A DNA stretch of 64,000 nucleotides from JBBREP01 sp038202885 (GTDB lineage: Bacteria > Actinomycetota > Acidimicrobiia > IMCC26256 > PALSA-610), in NCBI GenBank assembly GCA_038202885.1, contig JBBREP010000009.1:1-64000 (forward strand), read 5' to 3'. The translations under genes and the position numbers were made by a program. Under the pieces are notes generated by a model. The model saw only the letters and a list, made by a program, of their open reading frames with translations, did not search any database and was not told the origin of the DNA. Shown here piece by piece: positions 1 through 8,957 of the stretch. How positions within the stretch are numbered: position 1 is the first letter of the stretch; every line of letters starts with the position of its first letter.

Positions 1-168
1 GTGACAAGGGCGGTCGAAGCGGTCCTGCATCGCGAGATCGAGCAACTGCGAGAAGCGATGCGCGCCGACATGGCGACGATGGTGGAGCTCAGTTACGAAC
101 TCGAGCGCCTGGCCCGCCGGATCGACGAACGGTTGGCCGACCTCGCAGCCGTCCCCGACAGCCATTGA
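1..168 (+). CDS. 3' end of a coiled-coil protein (partial)
   Basis: Frame 1 is open from the window edge to a TGA at 166-168 and encodes 55 residues rich in Glu, Arg, Leu and Ala with heptad spacing (motifs such as REIEQLREAM and ELERLARRIDERL), so it reads as a coiled coil. The GTG at position 1 could be a start, but the gene more likely begins upstream. The next gene starts inside its stop codon (TTGA), so the two are translationally coupled. Coiled-coil tails and small coiled-coil proteins beside glycosyltransferases occur again at 7923-8231. Function unknown; it may be the tail of a larger glycan-synthesis protein. Confidence 0.65.
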   Translation: MTRAVEAVLHREIEQLREAMRADMATMVELSYELERLARRIDERLADLAAVPDSH

Positions 169-2654
169 GCAGCGAGACACACCCGGTGAGTGGTGCGGCC
201 GGCGAGGCGCGTGTGGTCATCGACGTGCAAGCGTTGCAGAACCCGATGCATTGCGATCGCGGCATCGGTCGGTACCTGCGCGCCCACGTCGACGCCCTGC
301 TCGATGCCGGCGCGCCCGTCGCTGCGGTCGTGCTGAATCCCGACCAGCCCGGTCCGACGTCGCTGCCGGACCGGTGGGTCGACGCTGGCCTCGTGCGTTG
401 GAATGCACCGGCGCTGGCCCGTGAAATGTCGGCCGGCGCCGATCCGTTCGTGTACCACATCACCTCGCCATTCGAACCGGCAGTGCCCGAAGACGGTGTC
501 GTCGTGCGGCACATGCTCCAAGCCGCCACGGCCGTCGTCGTCACGTTGTACGACGTGATCCCATACGTGTTGCCCGAGTTGTACCAACGCGACGACGCGA
601 CGCGCTCGTTCTTTCGCCGCCGAGCCGGGCTGGTCCATGTCGCCGACGCGGTGCTCGCGATCTCGCAGCACACACGCCGTGATGCGATCGAACACCTCGG
701 CCTGGCCCCGGCGCGGGTGCACTACATCGGCAGCGGCCCTTCGGCCGGCGTGACCGGTGTTACGGGTGCGACTGAATTGGCGGGCGCGCACCTACCGAGC
801 GCGGTCACGCGGCCGTTTGTGCTCACGGTGAGCGGATGGGGTGAACCCAGAAAGAATCCACACGCCACGTTCGCGGCCTATGCCGCGCTGGCGCCGTCGG
901 TGCGCGCAGACCATCAGCTCGTTGTGGTGTGCGCAGTGCCCGATGAGGGTCGTCGCGCGTGGCGCAACGAACTGCGCGACCTCGGGCTCGACGACGACGA
1001 GGTGGTCATCGCTGGGCACGTCGATGACGCCACACTTGCCGCGCTGTACGCGCACACATCCTTGTTCGTATTCACCTCGCGCTACGAGGGCTTTGGCCTC
1101 CCGGCGCTGGAGGCCGCGTGCGCGGGGGCGCCGGTGGTCACGAGCGACGTGTCGTCGTTGCCCGAGGTGATCGAACACCCGTTGGCGCACGTGCCCCTCG
1201 ATGATGCCGAAGCGTTGGCTCGTCGCATGGCCGAGGTCCTCACCGACCGGTCAACGAGCGAGACGCTGCGCGGCGCGAGCGCGCGAGCCGCGCAGACCCA
1301 CACGTGGAGTGCAGTCGCGAACCGCACGCGCGTGGCATACGACGCGGTGACGGCATCGACGCTGCGGCGCGCGTCGGCGACCGCTGGTAGCGCCGGCCCC
1401 AATCGCATCCGAGCCGCGATCGTCGGACCGTTCCCACCGTCGAAGTCGGGCATCGCGACCTTCAACGCCCGGCTCGTCGCCGCGTTGGAAACCACTGCCG
1501 ACATTGATGTATTCAGCGAAGGCGGCGAATGCCGACCGTCCACCCGCTCGAGCCCAGCGCCACGGCACCGACACTTTCCCGTCGACGCGTTCGGTCGGGT
1601 ATTCGGCTCGTGTGGCTACGACGCCACGATCTACACGATCGGCAACGGTTACTACCACCGCCGCACGCTCGCGGCCGCGTTGCGCACACCCGGCATCGTC
1701 TGGTTGCACGAGGTGCACCTCGCGGGCCTGTACCAAAGCAGCGCCGGGCTGTTCCTGCCCGGCGTGGAGCCGGGTCCGGTCGACATCGAGCGGGCACGAC
1801 GGGTGATGGCCGACGCAGTCGTGCGGCTCCATGGCCCCGGCGCCCGGCCGCTCGGCGACGACGACTGGTGGCGCACCGAGGCCTACGACGAACACGGCTA
1901 CTCGTTCCTCTCCGAGGTCGTGGCATCGGCCCGCGGCGTGATCGTGTCGACCGCGGTCGCGGCCGAGGCGGTCCGAGCACTCGCAACGTCCGATGTCGAC
2001 GTGCACATCGTCCCGTTGCCGTTCCCGAAGCTCGCTCCACTCCCGGCGCTCGCCGCGCTGGCACCGCCCGGCGCAATGTGGGTGGTGTCGCTGGGATGGG
2101 TCGACCAGATCAAACAACCCGAGGTGCTGCTGCGCGCGATCGCCGCGGTGCGCGCAGACGGCACCGACGTTCGCCTGGCGTTCGTCGGCGAACTCGCGCC
2201 GAGAACGCGCACCGAACTCGACGTTGTGGCCGCCGAACTCGGCGTCACCGACGTGCTCATCTACACCGGGTTTGTCACCACCGACCAATACGCCGAATGG
2301 CTTGGCCGCGCCGATGTGGCCGTCCAGTTGCGCGCGACGAGCCGCGGCGAGGCGTCGGCCGCGCTCAACGATGCGATCGCGGCCGGCGTCCCGACGGTCA
2401 CGAACATGGCCAACGCGCTCGAGTTGCCGCCGAACGTCGTCGAACACATCGACGCAACGAACGGCACCGCCCTCATCACCGAGCTGACAACCACGCTCGT
2501 TCGACTGCTCAACGACGCGCCTCGCCGCGAGGCACTGAGCCGCGCCGCGGTCGAGCACGCGGCGAGCTGGCGATTCGACGACCTCGCGGCGCGGGTGCTC
2601 GACATCGTCGCCGCCACCTCGCGCCAGACCCCGACCGCTGCGTGTCGTGGATAG
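165..2654 (+). CDS. Tandem two-domain family 4 glycosyltransferase
   Basis: 829 residues carrying two GT-B units. The first (about 17-395) has the N-terminal GIGRY loop at 33-37 and the EX7E motif of retaining GT4 enzymes (YEGFGLPALE, Glu308 and Glu316). The second starts near residue 417 with VGPFPPSKSGIATF and has the UDP/GDP-sugar half GWVDQIKQPE, but its EX7E region (RGEASAALNDAI) is weaker. Two fused GT4 units are a known arrangement in bacterial polysaccharide synthesis, where each may add one sugar. The start is TTG at 165, overlapping the previous stop; GTG at 186 is an alternative. It heads a run of glycan genes. Acceptor and sugar cannot be told from sequence. Confidence 0.9.
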   Translation: MSSETHPVSGAAGEARVVIDVQALQNPMHCDRGIGRYLRAHVDALLDAGAPVAAVVLNPDQPGPTSLPDRWVDAGLVRWNAPALAREMSAGADPFVYHITSPFEPAVPEDGVVVRHMLQAATAVVVTLYDVIPYVLPELYQRDDATRSFFRRRAGLVHVADAVLAISQHTRRDAIEHLGLAPARVHYIGSGPSAGVTGVTGATELAGAHLPSAVTRPFVLTVSGWGEPRKNPHATFAAYAALAPSVRADHQLVVVCAVPDEGRRAWRNELRDLGLDDDEVVIAGHVDDATLAALYAHTSLFVFTSRYEGFGLPALEAACAGAPVVTSDVSSLPEVIEHPLAHVPLDDAEALARRMAEVLTDRSTSETLRGASARAAQTHTWSAVANRTRVAYDAVTASTLRRASATAGSAGPNRIRAAIVGPFPPSKSGIATFNARLVAALETTADIDVFSEGGECRPSTRSSPAPRHRHFPVDAFGRVFGSCGYDATIYTIGNGYYHRRTLAAALRTPGIVWLHEVHLAGLYQSSAGLFLPGVEPGPVDIERARRVMADAVVRLHGPGARPLGDDDWWRTEAYDEHGYSFLSEVVASARGVIVSTAVAAEAVRALATSDVDVHIVPLPFPKLAPLPALAALAPPGAMWVVSLGWVDQIKQPEVLLRAIAAVRADGTDVRLAFVGELAPRTRTELDVVAAELGVTDVLIYTGFVTTDQYAEWLGRADVAVQLRATSRGEASAALNDAIAAGVPTVTNMANALELPPNVVEHIDATNGTALITELTTTLVRLLNDAPRREALSRAAVEHAASWRFDDLAARVLDIVAATSRQTPTAACRG

Positions 2655-2657
2655 CGT
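2652..2657 (+). promoter_or_regulatory. Candidate -10 box (TAGCGT)
   Basis: TAGCGT overlaps the TAG stop of the tandem glycosyltransferase and lies 9 nt before ATG 2667. The same hexamer occurs 6-9 nt before several other starts in this window. The 9-nt spacing is at the long edge, so this is one of the weaker members. Confidence 0.35.
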
Positions 2658-2666
2658 TCGGCCGAC

Positions 2667-3791
2667 ATGACGCACGTGAAGACCGCTGAGCCGACACGCC
2701 GATCCCTCGGTCTGTGGGGGTGCTTCGACGTCGACACCCTCGATGATCAGATCCGGGTGCGTGTGGGCGTGCACGAACTGTCAGCCCGGCGGCCCGACCT
2801 CGCGATTCGCTTGTTCGCGCCGTTTGGTTCGTCACGCCCGATTGCGGTCGCGGCCGACCTCGCCGTCGAAGCCATCGCGCCGGTCACCGGAGCTCGGGTA
2901 CGCGCCTTGGCCCAGGAGCTCGACGCCGTCGTGATCGTGGGCGACCCGGCCCAACACGGCGCCGACTGGCTGCGGACTGCCTACGCAGGCCATCCCGAGG
3001 TGGACCCGCGCGACATCGACGCCGCGATTGCACTGTGTGCGGCGCCGGGCGAGTGCGGTCCGGTCGGACACGACGCCGTTGCGCCCCATCCGGCGCTGCT
3101 TGCACGACGGGTATGGCCCTTCGGCGTGTGCGAACAACGCCGCGAGTTCTTACGCGCCATGCACTGGTGGCCCCAGCACGGCGCCGCGGTGGTGGTGTCA
3201 GGCCACGACGGCGAGTGCGATCGCATCGACGCGCTCGTCGCGGCCTTGGGCGACGTCGATGTGACCGTGCTCGGCGCGGCCCACGGCGACGATGTATTCA
3301 GCACCCGGCTGACCGAGCGCGTCGGGCCGCGGGCGCGGCACATGCCGGCGTCGTTGTCGAGTATCGACGATCGCGTGGCGGCCGTCGCCGGCGCGCACGC
3401 GGTGATTTCCAGCGACCCGTGCGCGCTCGCACTCGCCGACGCGTTTGGGCGACCACGGGGTGCGGTGCATGCGCCTGGGAGCGTCGTGAGCAGCGCGCCG
3501 GACGAGTTCGGCGCCGATGAGGCCACGCTCGACGCGCACTACGACAGCCTCGCGGCGCTCGTTCCCGGCGACGTGGTACCTGCGCTCGCGGCCCCGGAGG
3601 TGCTGGCGCTGCGGGCCGCCCTCGACGCGCGCGCGTTGCGTACCGCGCACGAGCGCGTGGTCCTCGCCGACTATGTGCGCGCGGTGCGCAACAACACCGC
3701 CGCCGAACTCGCCGCCGTGCGGGCCGAGCTCGCGCGCACACCGGTGCAGCGCCTGCGTGCGATCGTGCGACGCGGACGCAGGCGGCAATGA
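2667..3791 (+). CDS. Polysaccharide pyruvyl-transferase-like protein, divergent
   Basis: 374 residues. The N-terminus LGLWGCFDVDTLDDQI followed by an ELSARRPDLAIRLFAPFG stretch resembles the opening of actinobacterial polysaccharide pyruvyl-transferase family proteins (PF04230; typically G-hydrophobic-WG-x-FDV-x-N-x-GD). The later AHAVISSDPCALALADAFGRPRG matches the family's S-L-H-G...FGRP region by position, but the usual His is not there. The last 80 residues are basic and helical. It sits 12 bp after one glycosyltransferase and overlaps the next (ATGA), so a role in the same glycan is likely. The family assignment is from remembered motifs; the missing residues mean it may have another function. 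Confidence 0.75.
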   Translation: MTHVKTAEPTRRSLGLWGCFDVDTLDDQIRVRVGVHELSARRPDLAIRLFAPFGSSRPIAVAADLAVEAIAPVTGARVRALAQELDAVVIVGDPAQHGADWLRTAYAGHPEVDPRDIDAAIALCAAPGECGPVGHDAVAPHPALLARRVWPFGVCEQRREFLRAMHWWPQHGAAVVVSGHDGECDRIDALVAALGDVDVTVLGAAHGDDVFSTRLTERVGPRARHMPASLSSIDDRVAAVAGAHAVISSDPCALALADAFGRPRGAVHAPGSVVSSAPDEFGADEATLDAHYDSLAALVPGDVVPALAAPEVLALRAALDARALRTAHERVVLADYVRAVRNNTAAELAAVRAELARTPVQRLRAIVRRGRRRQ

Positions 3792-4915
3792 GCGCGGGTC
3801 GCGACCGGCCGCTCGTGTCGGTCTGCATGGTCGCTCATGGCGCTCACGATTGGGTGGCCCGAACGCTCGACGCGCTCACTGCGCACACCGACCCTGCGCA
3901 CTGCGAACTCGTGGTAATCGACAGTGCGTCGCCCGACGACACTGCGTCGTTGCTGCGCGAGTACGCGCCCACATCGCCGATCCCCATGCGCGTGCACTAC
4001 TCGGAGCACAACCTGGGGTTCGCGGCGGGCAACAATCTGGCCGCGAACCTTGCCCGCGGATCGATGCTGTGCCTGCTCAACACCGATGCGCTCGTGCCCG
4101 CCGGTTGGCTCGACCCGATGGTGGCCCCGCTCGTGGCCGATGACGCCATCGGCGCGACCGTGCCGCTCTTCGTCGGGCTCGACGGACGCCTCCAGGAAGC
4201 GGGCACGAACGTCGAGGCCGACGGGCGGGTCGAGGCCTTCGGGATCCGCGCCGATCCCGACGACGTCGAATGGTCGTGGCCTCGCCGTATCGCAACTGGT
4301 TCGGCGGCGTGCTGGATGACACGCACCGCAACGTTCCGAGCGCTCGGTGGTTTCGACGCGGGATACGGGCTCGCCTACTACGAAGACGTCGACCTGGCGT
4401 TCGAGATGGCGCGGCGTGGCCTGCGGCTCGAACTCGTGCCGAGCGTGCGCGTGGTGCACGCCCAGGGTGCGTCGAGCCCGTCGAACGCGGCTGCCGAAGT
4501 GCGCCGCGACGCGAACCAAGCGCGTTTCGTCGCCCGTCAGGCCGCGATGCTCACGCACCGTTGGCACACGCGCGATCTTCCGAACGAGCCCCATCGCTCC
4601 ATGGCCGCGCGGGACGTCGACGTGCCCACACGCGTGCTCGTGATCGTCGACGAGATCCCGGCGCTTGGCGATCGGCGCGTGCCGACGCCGTCAGCAGATA
4701 CCCGCGTCACGATCGCCAGCGCGAACGACGCGCGCCCTGCCGCCGCCCAGTCATGGCGCGCGCTCGGTGTCGAGGTCGTGGGCGACCCGGTCTCCACGGC
4801 GCGAGCGCGCCTGTTCCAGTACGACGAGGTCGTGGCGCCCGCCGTCTGGCTCGATGCTCACACCGAACTGCTCGCCGATGCCCAACCCCAGGCGAGTCTG
4901 ACGGTGGCGGTCTAG
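3788..4915 (+). CDS. Family 2 glycosyltransferase (rhamnosyltransferase-like)
   Basis: 375 residues. The GT-A domain runs from about 9 to 260: VSVCMVAHG at the start, VVIDSASPDDT, then LLNTDALVP (NTDA, near residue 98, the metal/nucleotide-sugar DxD equivalent), and GLAYYEDVDLAFEMARRG, the late acidic motif of the WbbL/rhamnosyl branch. The last 90 residues are not recognised. Its ATG overlaps the preceding TGA (ATGA), so it is coupled to the pyruvyl-transferase-like gene. It ends in a CTAG in which its stop codon overlaps the stop of the convergent ABC permease gene. Confidence 0.9.
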   Translation: MSAGRDRPLVSVCMVAHGAHDWVARTLDALTAHTDPAHCELVVIDSASPDDTASLLREYAPTSPIPMRVHYSEHNLGFAAGNNLAANLARGSMLCLLNTDALVPAGWLDPMVAPLVADDAIGATVPLFVGLDGRLQEAGTNVEADGRVEAFGIRADPDDVEWSWPRRIATGSAACWMTRTATFRALGGFDAGYGLAYYEDVDLAFEMARRGLRLELVPSVRVVHAQGASSPSNAAAEVRRDANQARFVARQAAMLTHRWHTRDLPNEPHRSMAARDVDVPTRVLVIVDEIPALGDRRVPTPSADTRVTIASANDARPAAAQSWRALGVEVVGDPVSTARARLFQYDEVVAPAVWLDAHTELLADAQPQASLTVAV

Positions 4916-5847
4916 AGCTCTTCGGCGATCGAGCCCTCGAGCCGTCCGAACACGTGCAGGGCCAGAAGGAACAGCAACGTGCTGAGCACGACCGAGAGCG
5001 ACAGGATCTCGGCGAACCGAGCGAGTGACCAGTGCGGCAAGAGATGATCGACAACCAGCTTGTTGGTGTCAGTGTTGAGCCGCGTGTTGTCCACGGTGTT
5101 GTACAGCACCCTCTGAAACGCGAGCACGATCGTGGTCAACGGGTTCGAGAGATACAGCCCGAGTTTCCAACCGTGGAGCTTGTTCGCCGCGAGGCCGTAG
5201 TTGTAGACGATCGGCGTCATCCAGAACCACGCGATCAGCGCCAGTTCGAGGAAGTGCTGCGTGTCGCGCAGGTGCACGTTGACGGCCGACAACATCACTC
5301 CGATGGCGGCCGACACCATGAGCAGTGCAAGGATCGCCAGCGGTAGCAGGGGCGTGTAGTTCCACGCGATGCCGTGACCGAAGAAGAACAGCGCGCAGGT
5401 GAGCACGATGCCTTGCAACAAGAAGTGCACGATCGCCGCGCCGATCGACGCGAGCGGCAAGATCTCGCGCGGGAACGACACCTTCTTCACCAGCGCACTG
5501 TTCGCGACCACCGACATTGTGGCCCCAAGCGCACCCGCCGAGAAGAGGTTCCACACGAGCACACCCGACAGCAAGAAGATCGGGAAGCGAGGAATCTGGG
5601 TGCCCATAAACACGCTGAACGCGACGTAGTACACGACGAGCACGAGCAGCGGGTTGAGCAGCGACCACGCGAAGCCGAGCACCGAGTTCTTGTATTTGAC
5701 CTTGAGCTCTTTGCGCACGAGCCCCACGAGAAGTTCGCGGTAACGCCACAGCCGCCCGATGCGTTCGAACACGCCGACCTTGGAGCGCACCACCGTCATC
5801 GCCCGGTCGCGCTCGCGATCGCGCCCGCGCGTCGCGGGGGCGGTCAC
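4912..5847 (-). CDS. wzm: ABC-2 type polysaccharide export permease (Wzm-like)
   Basis: 311 residues with the ABC-2 permease layout: a basic amphipathic N-terminus (WRYRELLVGLVRKELKVKYK), the signature FAWSLLNPLLVLVVYYVAF, and about six membrane segments ending near the C-terminus. This family moves undecaprenyl-linked polysaccharides across the cytoplasmic membrane together with a Wzt ATPase; the matching ATPase lies 7 kb away at 12912-14150 on the same strand, with other genes between. The start used is GTG 5847. The frame stays open upstream for another 25 codons, to a TACACT box at 5929-5934, so the N-terminus is uncertain. Confidence 0.92.
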   Translation of the reverse strand: MTAPATRGRDRERDRAMTVVRSKVGVFERIGRLWRYRELLVGLVRKELKVKYKNSVLGFAWSLLNPLLVLVVYYVAFSVFMGTQIPRFPIFLLSGVLVWNLFSAGALGATMSVVANSALVKKVSFPREILPLASIGAAIVHFLLQGIVLTCALFFFGHGIAWNYTPLLPLAILALLMVSAAIGVMLSAVNVHLRDTQHFLELALIAWFWMTPIVYNYGLAANKLHGWKLGLYLSNPLTTIVLAFQRVLYNTVDNTRLNTDTNKLVVDHLLPHWSLARFAEILSLSVVLSTLLFLLALHVFGRLEGSIAEEL

Positions 5848-5928
5848 GTCGGGCGCGCCAGGCGCGTCAGACGCGTCAGAGGGCGCGATCGGATTCGTCG
5901 GATCAAAGGCTGATGCGCTGATACCCGG

Positions 5929-5934
5929 AGTGTA
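5929..5934 (-). promoter_or_regulatory. Candidate -10 box for wzm (TACACT)
   Basis: TACACT on the minus strand in the divergent gap between wzm and the 6034 gene. It would give a leader of about 75 nt before GTG 5847, or a leaderless message beginning near an in-frame ATC at 5922. Confidence 0.35.
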
Positions 5935-5997
5935 CGGGGCGTCGCGCCGCGATCACCGCAGCCTGCAGCGCGGCCCGTCGCGAGTGCTCGCAACGTC

Positions 5998-6003
5998 TAC
6001 GAT
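5998..6003 (+). promoter_or_regulatory. Candidate -10 box (TACGAT)
   Basis: TACGAT lies 30 nt before ATG 6034, with a purine-rich ribosome binding site (GAACGAGG) just before that ATG, so this would be a promoter with a short leader. Confidence 0.3.
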
Positions 6004-6033
6004 CGGGCCGTCGATCGAGAAGAACGAGGCCCG

Positions 6034-7926
6034 ATGACCAGCCTCCGTGTGCTTGTGCACGTGAGCCCGTACGGCAACCTGTACATGACCGAGCTCGCTG
6101 AGCTCCTGTGCCGCGGCTTTGACGATCTCGGTCTTTCCAGCGCCATCGTGTACCACGAACTTCCTCGCGAGCAGCCCGGCACCTGCAATGTGGTGATGGC
6201 ACCGCACGAATTCTTCACCTTGTTCCCGAACGTGTCCGAGGTGGAAACGCTCGAAGCCGCGGCCTGTTCGGTGTTGGTGAATACCGAACAACCGGAGACG
6301 TCGTGGTTCGGTCTCGTGCTGCGGTACCTGCGCGTCGCGCGCGCGGTGCTCGACATCAACAGTTTTGCAGTGCAGCAGTTGGCACAGCGCGACGTCCACG
6401 CGCATCTCCTGCGGCTCGGCTACCACGCGAGCTGGGATCGTTGGGGTGGCGACGACGCTGCGGCGCGACCGATCGACGCCGTCTACATGGGCGCGCTCAC
6501 CGAGCGCCGCAGCAAGGCGCTCGCACACCTCGCCCCCGTGTTGGCTGGCCGGCGCACGAAGCTCCTGATCCACGACGGCGCGGTTCCCGTCACCGCGGCC
6601 GACGACGGGTTCGTCACGGGTGACGCCAAACACGACCTGCTCGCACAGTCGAAGCTGCTGATCAATGTGCACCGCTCGACCGTGCCGTACTTCGAATGGC
6701 ACCGCCACCTGCCGGCGCTGGCGAACGGTTGCCTCGTGGTGACCGAGACGGGTGAGAGCCACGACCCGCTCGTGCCGTGGGAACACTTTGCCGTCGCGCC
6801 CGAAGACTGCTTCGGTGAATTCGTCGAGATGCTGCTCGCCGCGCCCGATGTGACGCGGCGCATCGCACGCCAGGGTTACGACTACGTGCGCCACGAACTG
6901 CGCTTCACCGATCAGCTGAGTGCCCTCCTCGCTGTCTTCGAGGATGCTGCCGCTGCGGCACCGCTGTCTCGCCAGCTCCGCCACTACATCGCGAGCACGG
7001 CGAGCCACGAGGTGCAAGAGGGTGGCCCACTCCAGCCGCCGAAACACATCGTGGTGGCGAGCACGCCGGGCGAGCGCGTGCTGAAGCGTTCGCTGATGCA
7101 CCAAAAGAAGCTGAGCCGCAAGATCGACGAACTCGAGTGCCGTGCCGCGACCGGCGCCGACCAGCACGAGGAGATCCTCGACAATGCGGCCTGGTCGCAG
7201 GTCGACCCCGAGGTCAGCATCATCGTCCCCGTCTACAACTACGAGCGCTACGTCACCGAAGCGCTCGCGTCGGCCGCAGCGTCGCGCGGCGCGCGCATCG
7301 AGATCGTCGTCGTCGACGACCACTCCACCGACGGCTCGCGCGCCACTGTCGAAAAGTTCCAGAACAGCAGGCCCGACGTGGCGCTACGGCTGGTGTCGTT
7401 GAGCGTCAACACGGGCCTGTCGGCCGTCCGCAACCGTGCACTGCATCACGCGCGCGCCGACCACGTGTTCTTCCTCGATGCCGACAACTCGGTGTATCCC
7501 GAGGCCATCCGCACGTTGCACGAAACGCTGCTCGCGGCCGACGACCGCACGGTGTTGTCCTACGGGATGATCCGTTGCTTCGGTGAGCAAGACCGGTTGT
7601 TGAGCGCGTATCCGTGGAACGTCGATCGGCTCGTGCGCGGCAACTACATCGACGCGATGGTGATGCTGCGTCGCCAGGTGCTCGACGATCTCGGTGGATT
7701 CTCACTCGACATGCAGAACGAGCACGGCGGCTGGGAGGACTACGAGCTCTGGCTCCGACTCGCAAGCCACGGGCTTCGCGGCAAGTTGGTTCCCGAAATC
7801 ATCGGGAGCTACCGCGTGCACGGCACGTCGATGGTCGCCACCGTCAACCTTGACGCACAACTGGCCTGCGAGCACCTCCGCGAGCGCTACGCCGAGCTGC
7901 CCTGGCCCGAGATGGAGTTGGTATGA
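6034..7926 (+). CDS. Chimeric glycosyltransferase: CgeB-like GT-B domain plus GT2 domain
   Basis: 630 residues in two parts. Residues 1-370 resemble CgeB/GT group 1 proteins: ends with LAALANG-type LPALANGCLVVTE and a motif linking NVHRSTVPYFEWHR, the usual nucleotide-sugar half. From about 393 a complete GT2 domain begins (VSIIVPVYNYERYVTEAL), with VVVDDHSTDGS, the DxD-like FLDADNSVYP near 481 and GGWEDYELWLRLASHG as the C-terminal acidic motif. The fusion suggests one protein adding two residues, or a GT-B module tethering a GT2. A ribosome binding site GAACGAGG precedes ATG 6034. The next gene overlaps by 4 bp. Confidence 0.88.
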   Translation: MTSLRVLVHVSPYGNLYMTELAELLCRGFDDLGLSSAIVYHELPREQPGTCNVVMAPHEFFTLFPNVSEVETLEAAACSVLVNTEQPETSWFGLVLRYLRVARAVLDINSFAVQQLAQRDVHAHLLRLGYHASWDRWGGDDAAARPIDAVYMGALTERRSKALAHLAPVLAGRRTKLLIHDGAVPVTAADDGFVTGDAKHDLLAQSKLLINVHRSTVPYFEWHRHLPALANGCLVVTETGESHDPLVPWEHFAVAPEDCFGEFVEMLLAAPDVTRRIARQGYDYVRHELRFTDQLSALLAVFEDAAAAAPLSRQLRHYIASTASHEVQEGGPLQPPKHIVVASTPGERVLKRSLMHQKKLSRKIDELECRAATGADQHEEILDNAAWSQVDPEVSIIVPVYNYERYVTEALASAAASRGARIEIVVVDDHSTDGSRATVEKFQNSRPDVALRLVSLSVNTGLSAVRNRALHHARADHVFFLDADNSVYPEAIRTLHETLLAADDRTVLSYGMIRCFGEQDRLLSAYPWNVDRLVRGNYIDAMVMLRRQVLDDLGGFSLDMQNEHGGWEDYELWLRLASHGLRGKLVPEIIGSYRVHGTSMVATVNLDAQLACEHLRERYAELPWPEMELV

Positions 7927-8231
7927 GTCCGAGCACACCTCCGAGCACCGCGAGCATCGCCGACGAACAACCGTCGCTCGAGCGCATCCGCCAGTTGGTC
8001 GCCGATGTCGACGCGCTGCGCGGTGAGCTCGCGCGCAAAGACGCCGCGCTGGCGCAACTCGCCGAGCGTCTTGTCGATGTGGAAGCAGCACGCGAGGAAG
8101 GTGCCCGTCACGAGCGCGACGCTCGCGTCACCGCCGAGCTGGAACTGTCGCGTCTCGAAGCGACCAAGCTCTACCGCCTCGCACTCAAGCCGCGCGACGT
8201 CCTGTATCGCCGCCGCCAACGCCTCGGGTAA
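7923..8231 (+). CDS. Small coiled-coil protein coupled to glycosyltransferase
   Basis: 102 residues. About residues 18-80 form an acidic/basic heptad coil (LERIRQLVADVDALRGEL and similar), then a basic tail TKLYRLALKPRDVLYRRRQR. Such tails are seen at the C-termini of actinobacterial polysaccharide glycosyltransferases, so this looks like a detached glycosyltransferase tail. The ATG overlaps the preceding stop (ATGA), so it is made together with the chimeric glycosyltransferase; a chain-length ruler or scaffold is a guess. No enzymatic motif. Confidence 0.75.
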   Translation: MSPSTPPSTASIADEQPSLERIRQLVADVDALRGELARKDAALAQLAERLVDVEAAREEGARHERDARVTAELELSRLEATKLYRLALKPRDVLYRRRQRLG

Positions 8232-8261
8232 CGCGGCCTCCGCCGCCCACCGGCGCCGACC

Positions 8262-8849
8262 ATGAAGTACGCCGAGCTCGTCGCCGACGTGATGTCGCGT
8301 CCTGGTCCGGTGCGGCTGGTCGCGATCGATGGTCCAGGAGGCGCGGGCAAGAGCACGTTCGCGGCCCGGCTGGCGCGCCACGCCGGGGACGCACCGGTCG
8401 TGCACACCGACGACTTTGCCTCGTGGGACGAGCCGCTCGAGTGGTGGCCGAGACTGCTCGCCCAGGTCATCGCACCGCTCAGCGCGGGCGACGAGGGCTA
8501 CTTCCAGCGTTACGACTGGGACGAACGGCGCCTCGCCGACTGGGTCGTCGTCCCGCGCCGTCCGATCGTGATCATCGAGGGCGTGTCGTCTGGTCGCGAC
8601 GAGTGGAGTGGCCACCTTGCGTGCACGGTCTTCGTCGCCACGTCCGAGCAATGCCGGTTGCAGCGCGGTCTCGACCGCGACGGTGAACACATGCGCGAGC
8701 AATGGCACTCGTGGATTGCGGCCGAAGACCGCCACTTCGCCGACGACGCAGTGTTGGATCGGGCCGCGTTGATCGTCGATGGACAACCGTCGCTCGATCA
8801 CAGCCCCGAAGACGAGTTCATCGTGTTGCACCGCGGGAGCACGCGTTGA
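8262..8849 (+). CDS. Uridine kinase-like P-loop NTPase
   Basis: 195 residues with a clear Walker A loop IDGPGGAGKSTFAARLA (about 22-38), then the DDFASWDEPLEWWPRLL segment, equivalent to the substrate-binding DDFY region of uridine kinase-like proteins, and RPIVIIEGVSSGR (the Walker B-like strand). The late SEQCRLQRGLDRDG resembles the lid region with its Arg residues. This family includes uridine kinases and small-molecule kinases of uncertain substrate. It follows the coiled-coil gene by 30 bp in the same direction; whether it belongs to glycan synthesis is unclear. Confidence 0.85.
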   Translation: MKYAELVADVMSRPGPVRLVAIDGPGGAGKSTFAARLARHAGDAPVVHTDDFASWDEPLEWWPRLLAQVIAPLSAGDEGYFQRYDWDERRLADWVVVPRRPIVIIEGVSSGRDEWSGHLACTVFVATSEQCRLQRGLDRDGEHMREQWHSWIAAEDRHFADDAVLDRAALIVDGQPSLDHSPEDEFIVLHRGSTR

Positions 8850-8892
8850 TCACCACGCCTCTGCGATCCGCGCTCGGGGTCGGACGTCGCAA

Positions 8893-8944
8893 CCCCGTGG
8901 TCCCATCAGAACGCACGAAAGCGCGCATTTTGTGGGACCACGGC
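8893..8944. repeat. REP-like palindrome, family A copy 1
   Basis: An imperfect palindrome of about 50 bp with outer arms CCGTGGTCCCA / TGGGACCACGG. A second copy in opposite orientation lies at 33174-33224, and the two share GTGGTCCCATCAGAACGCAC in one arm. It lies exactly where a DUF664-like reading frame on the minus strand loses similarity. Confidence 0.75.
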
Positions 8945-8957
8945 GCGTCATGGGGAC

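Noticed and set aside
1251..2774. Long open frame of about 500 codons on the minus strand opposite the tandem glycosyltransferase
   Set aside because: It is antisense to a well-supported gene, is rich in Arg and low-complexity stretches and has no motif. Such mirror frames are common in very GC-rich DNA.
8893..8944. Transposon or insertion sequence end
   Set aside because: There is no transposase or target duplication visible; the length and palindromic form fit a REP-like element.
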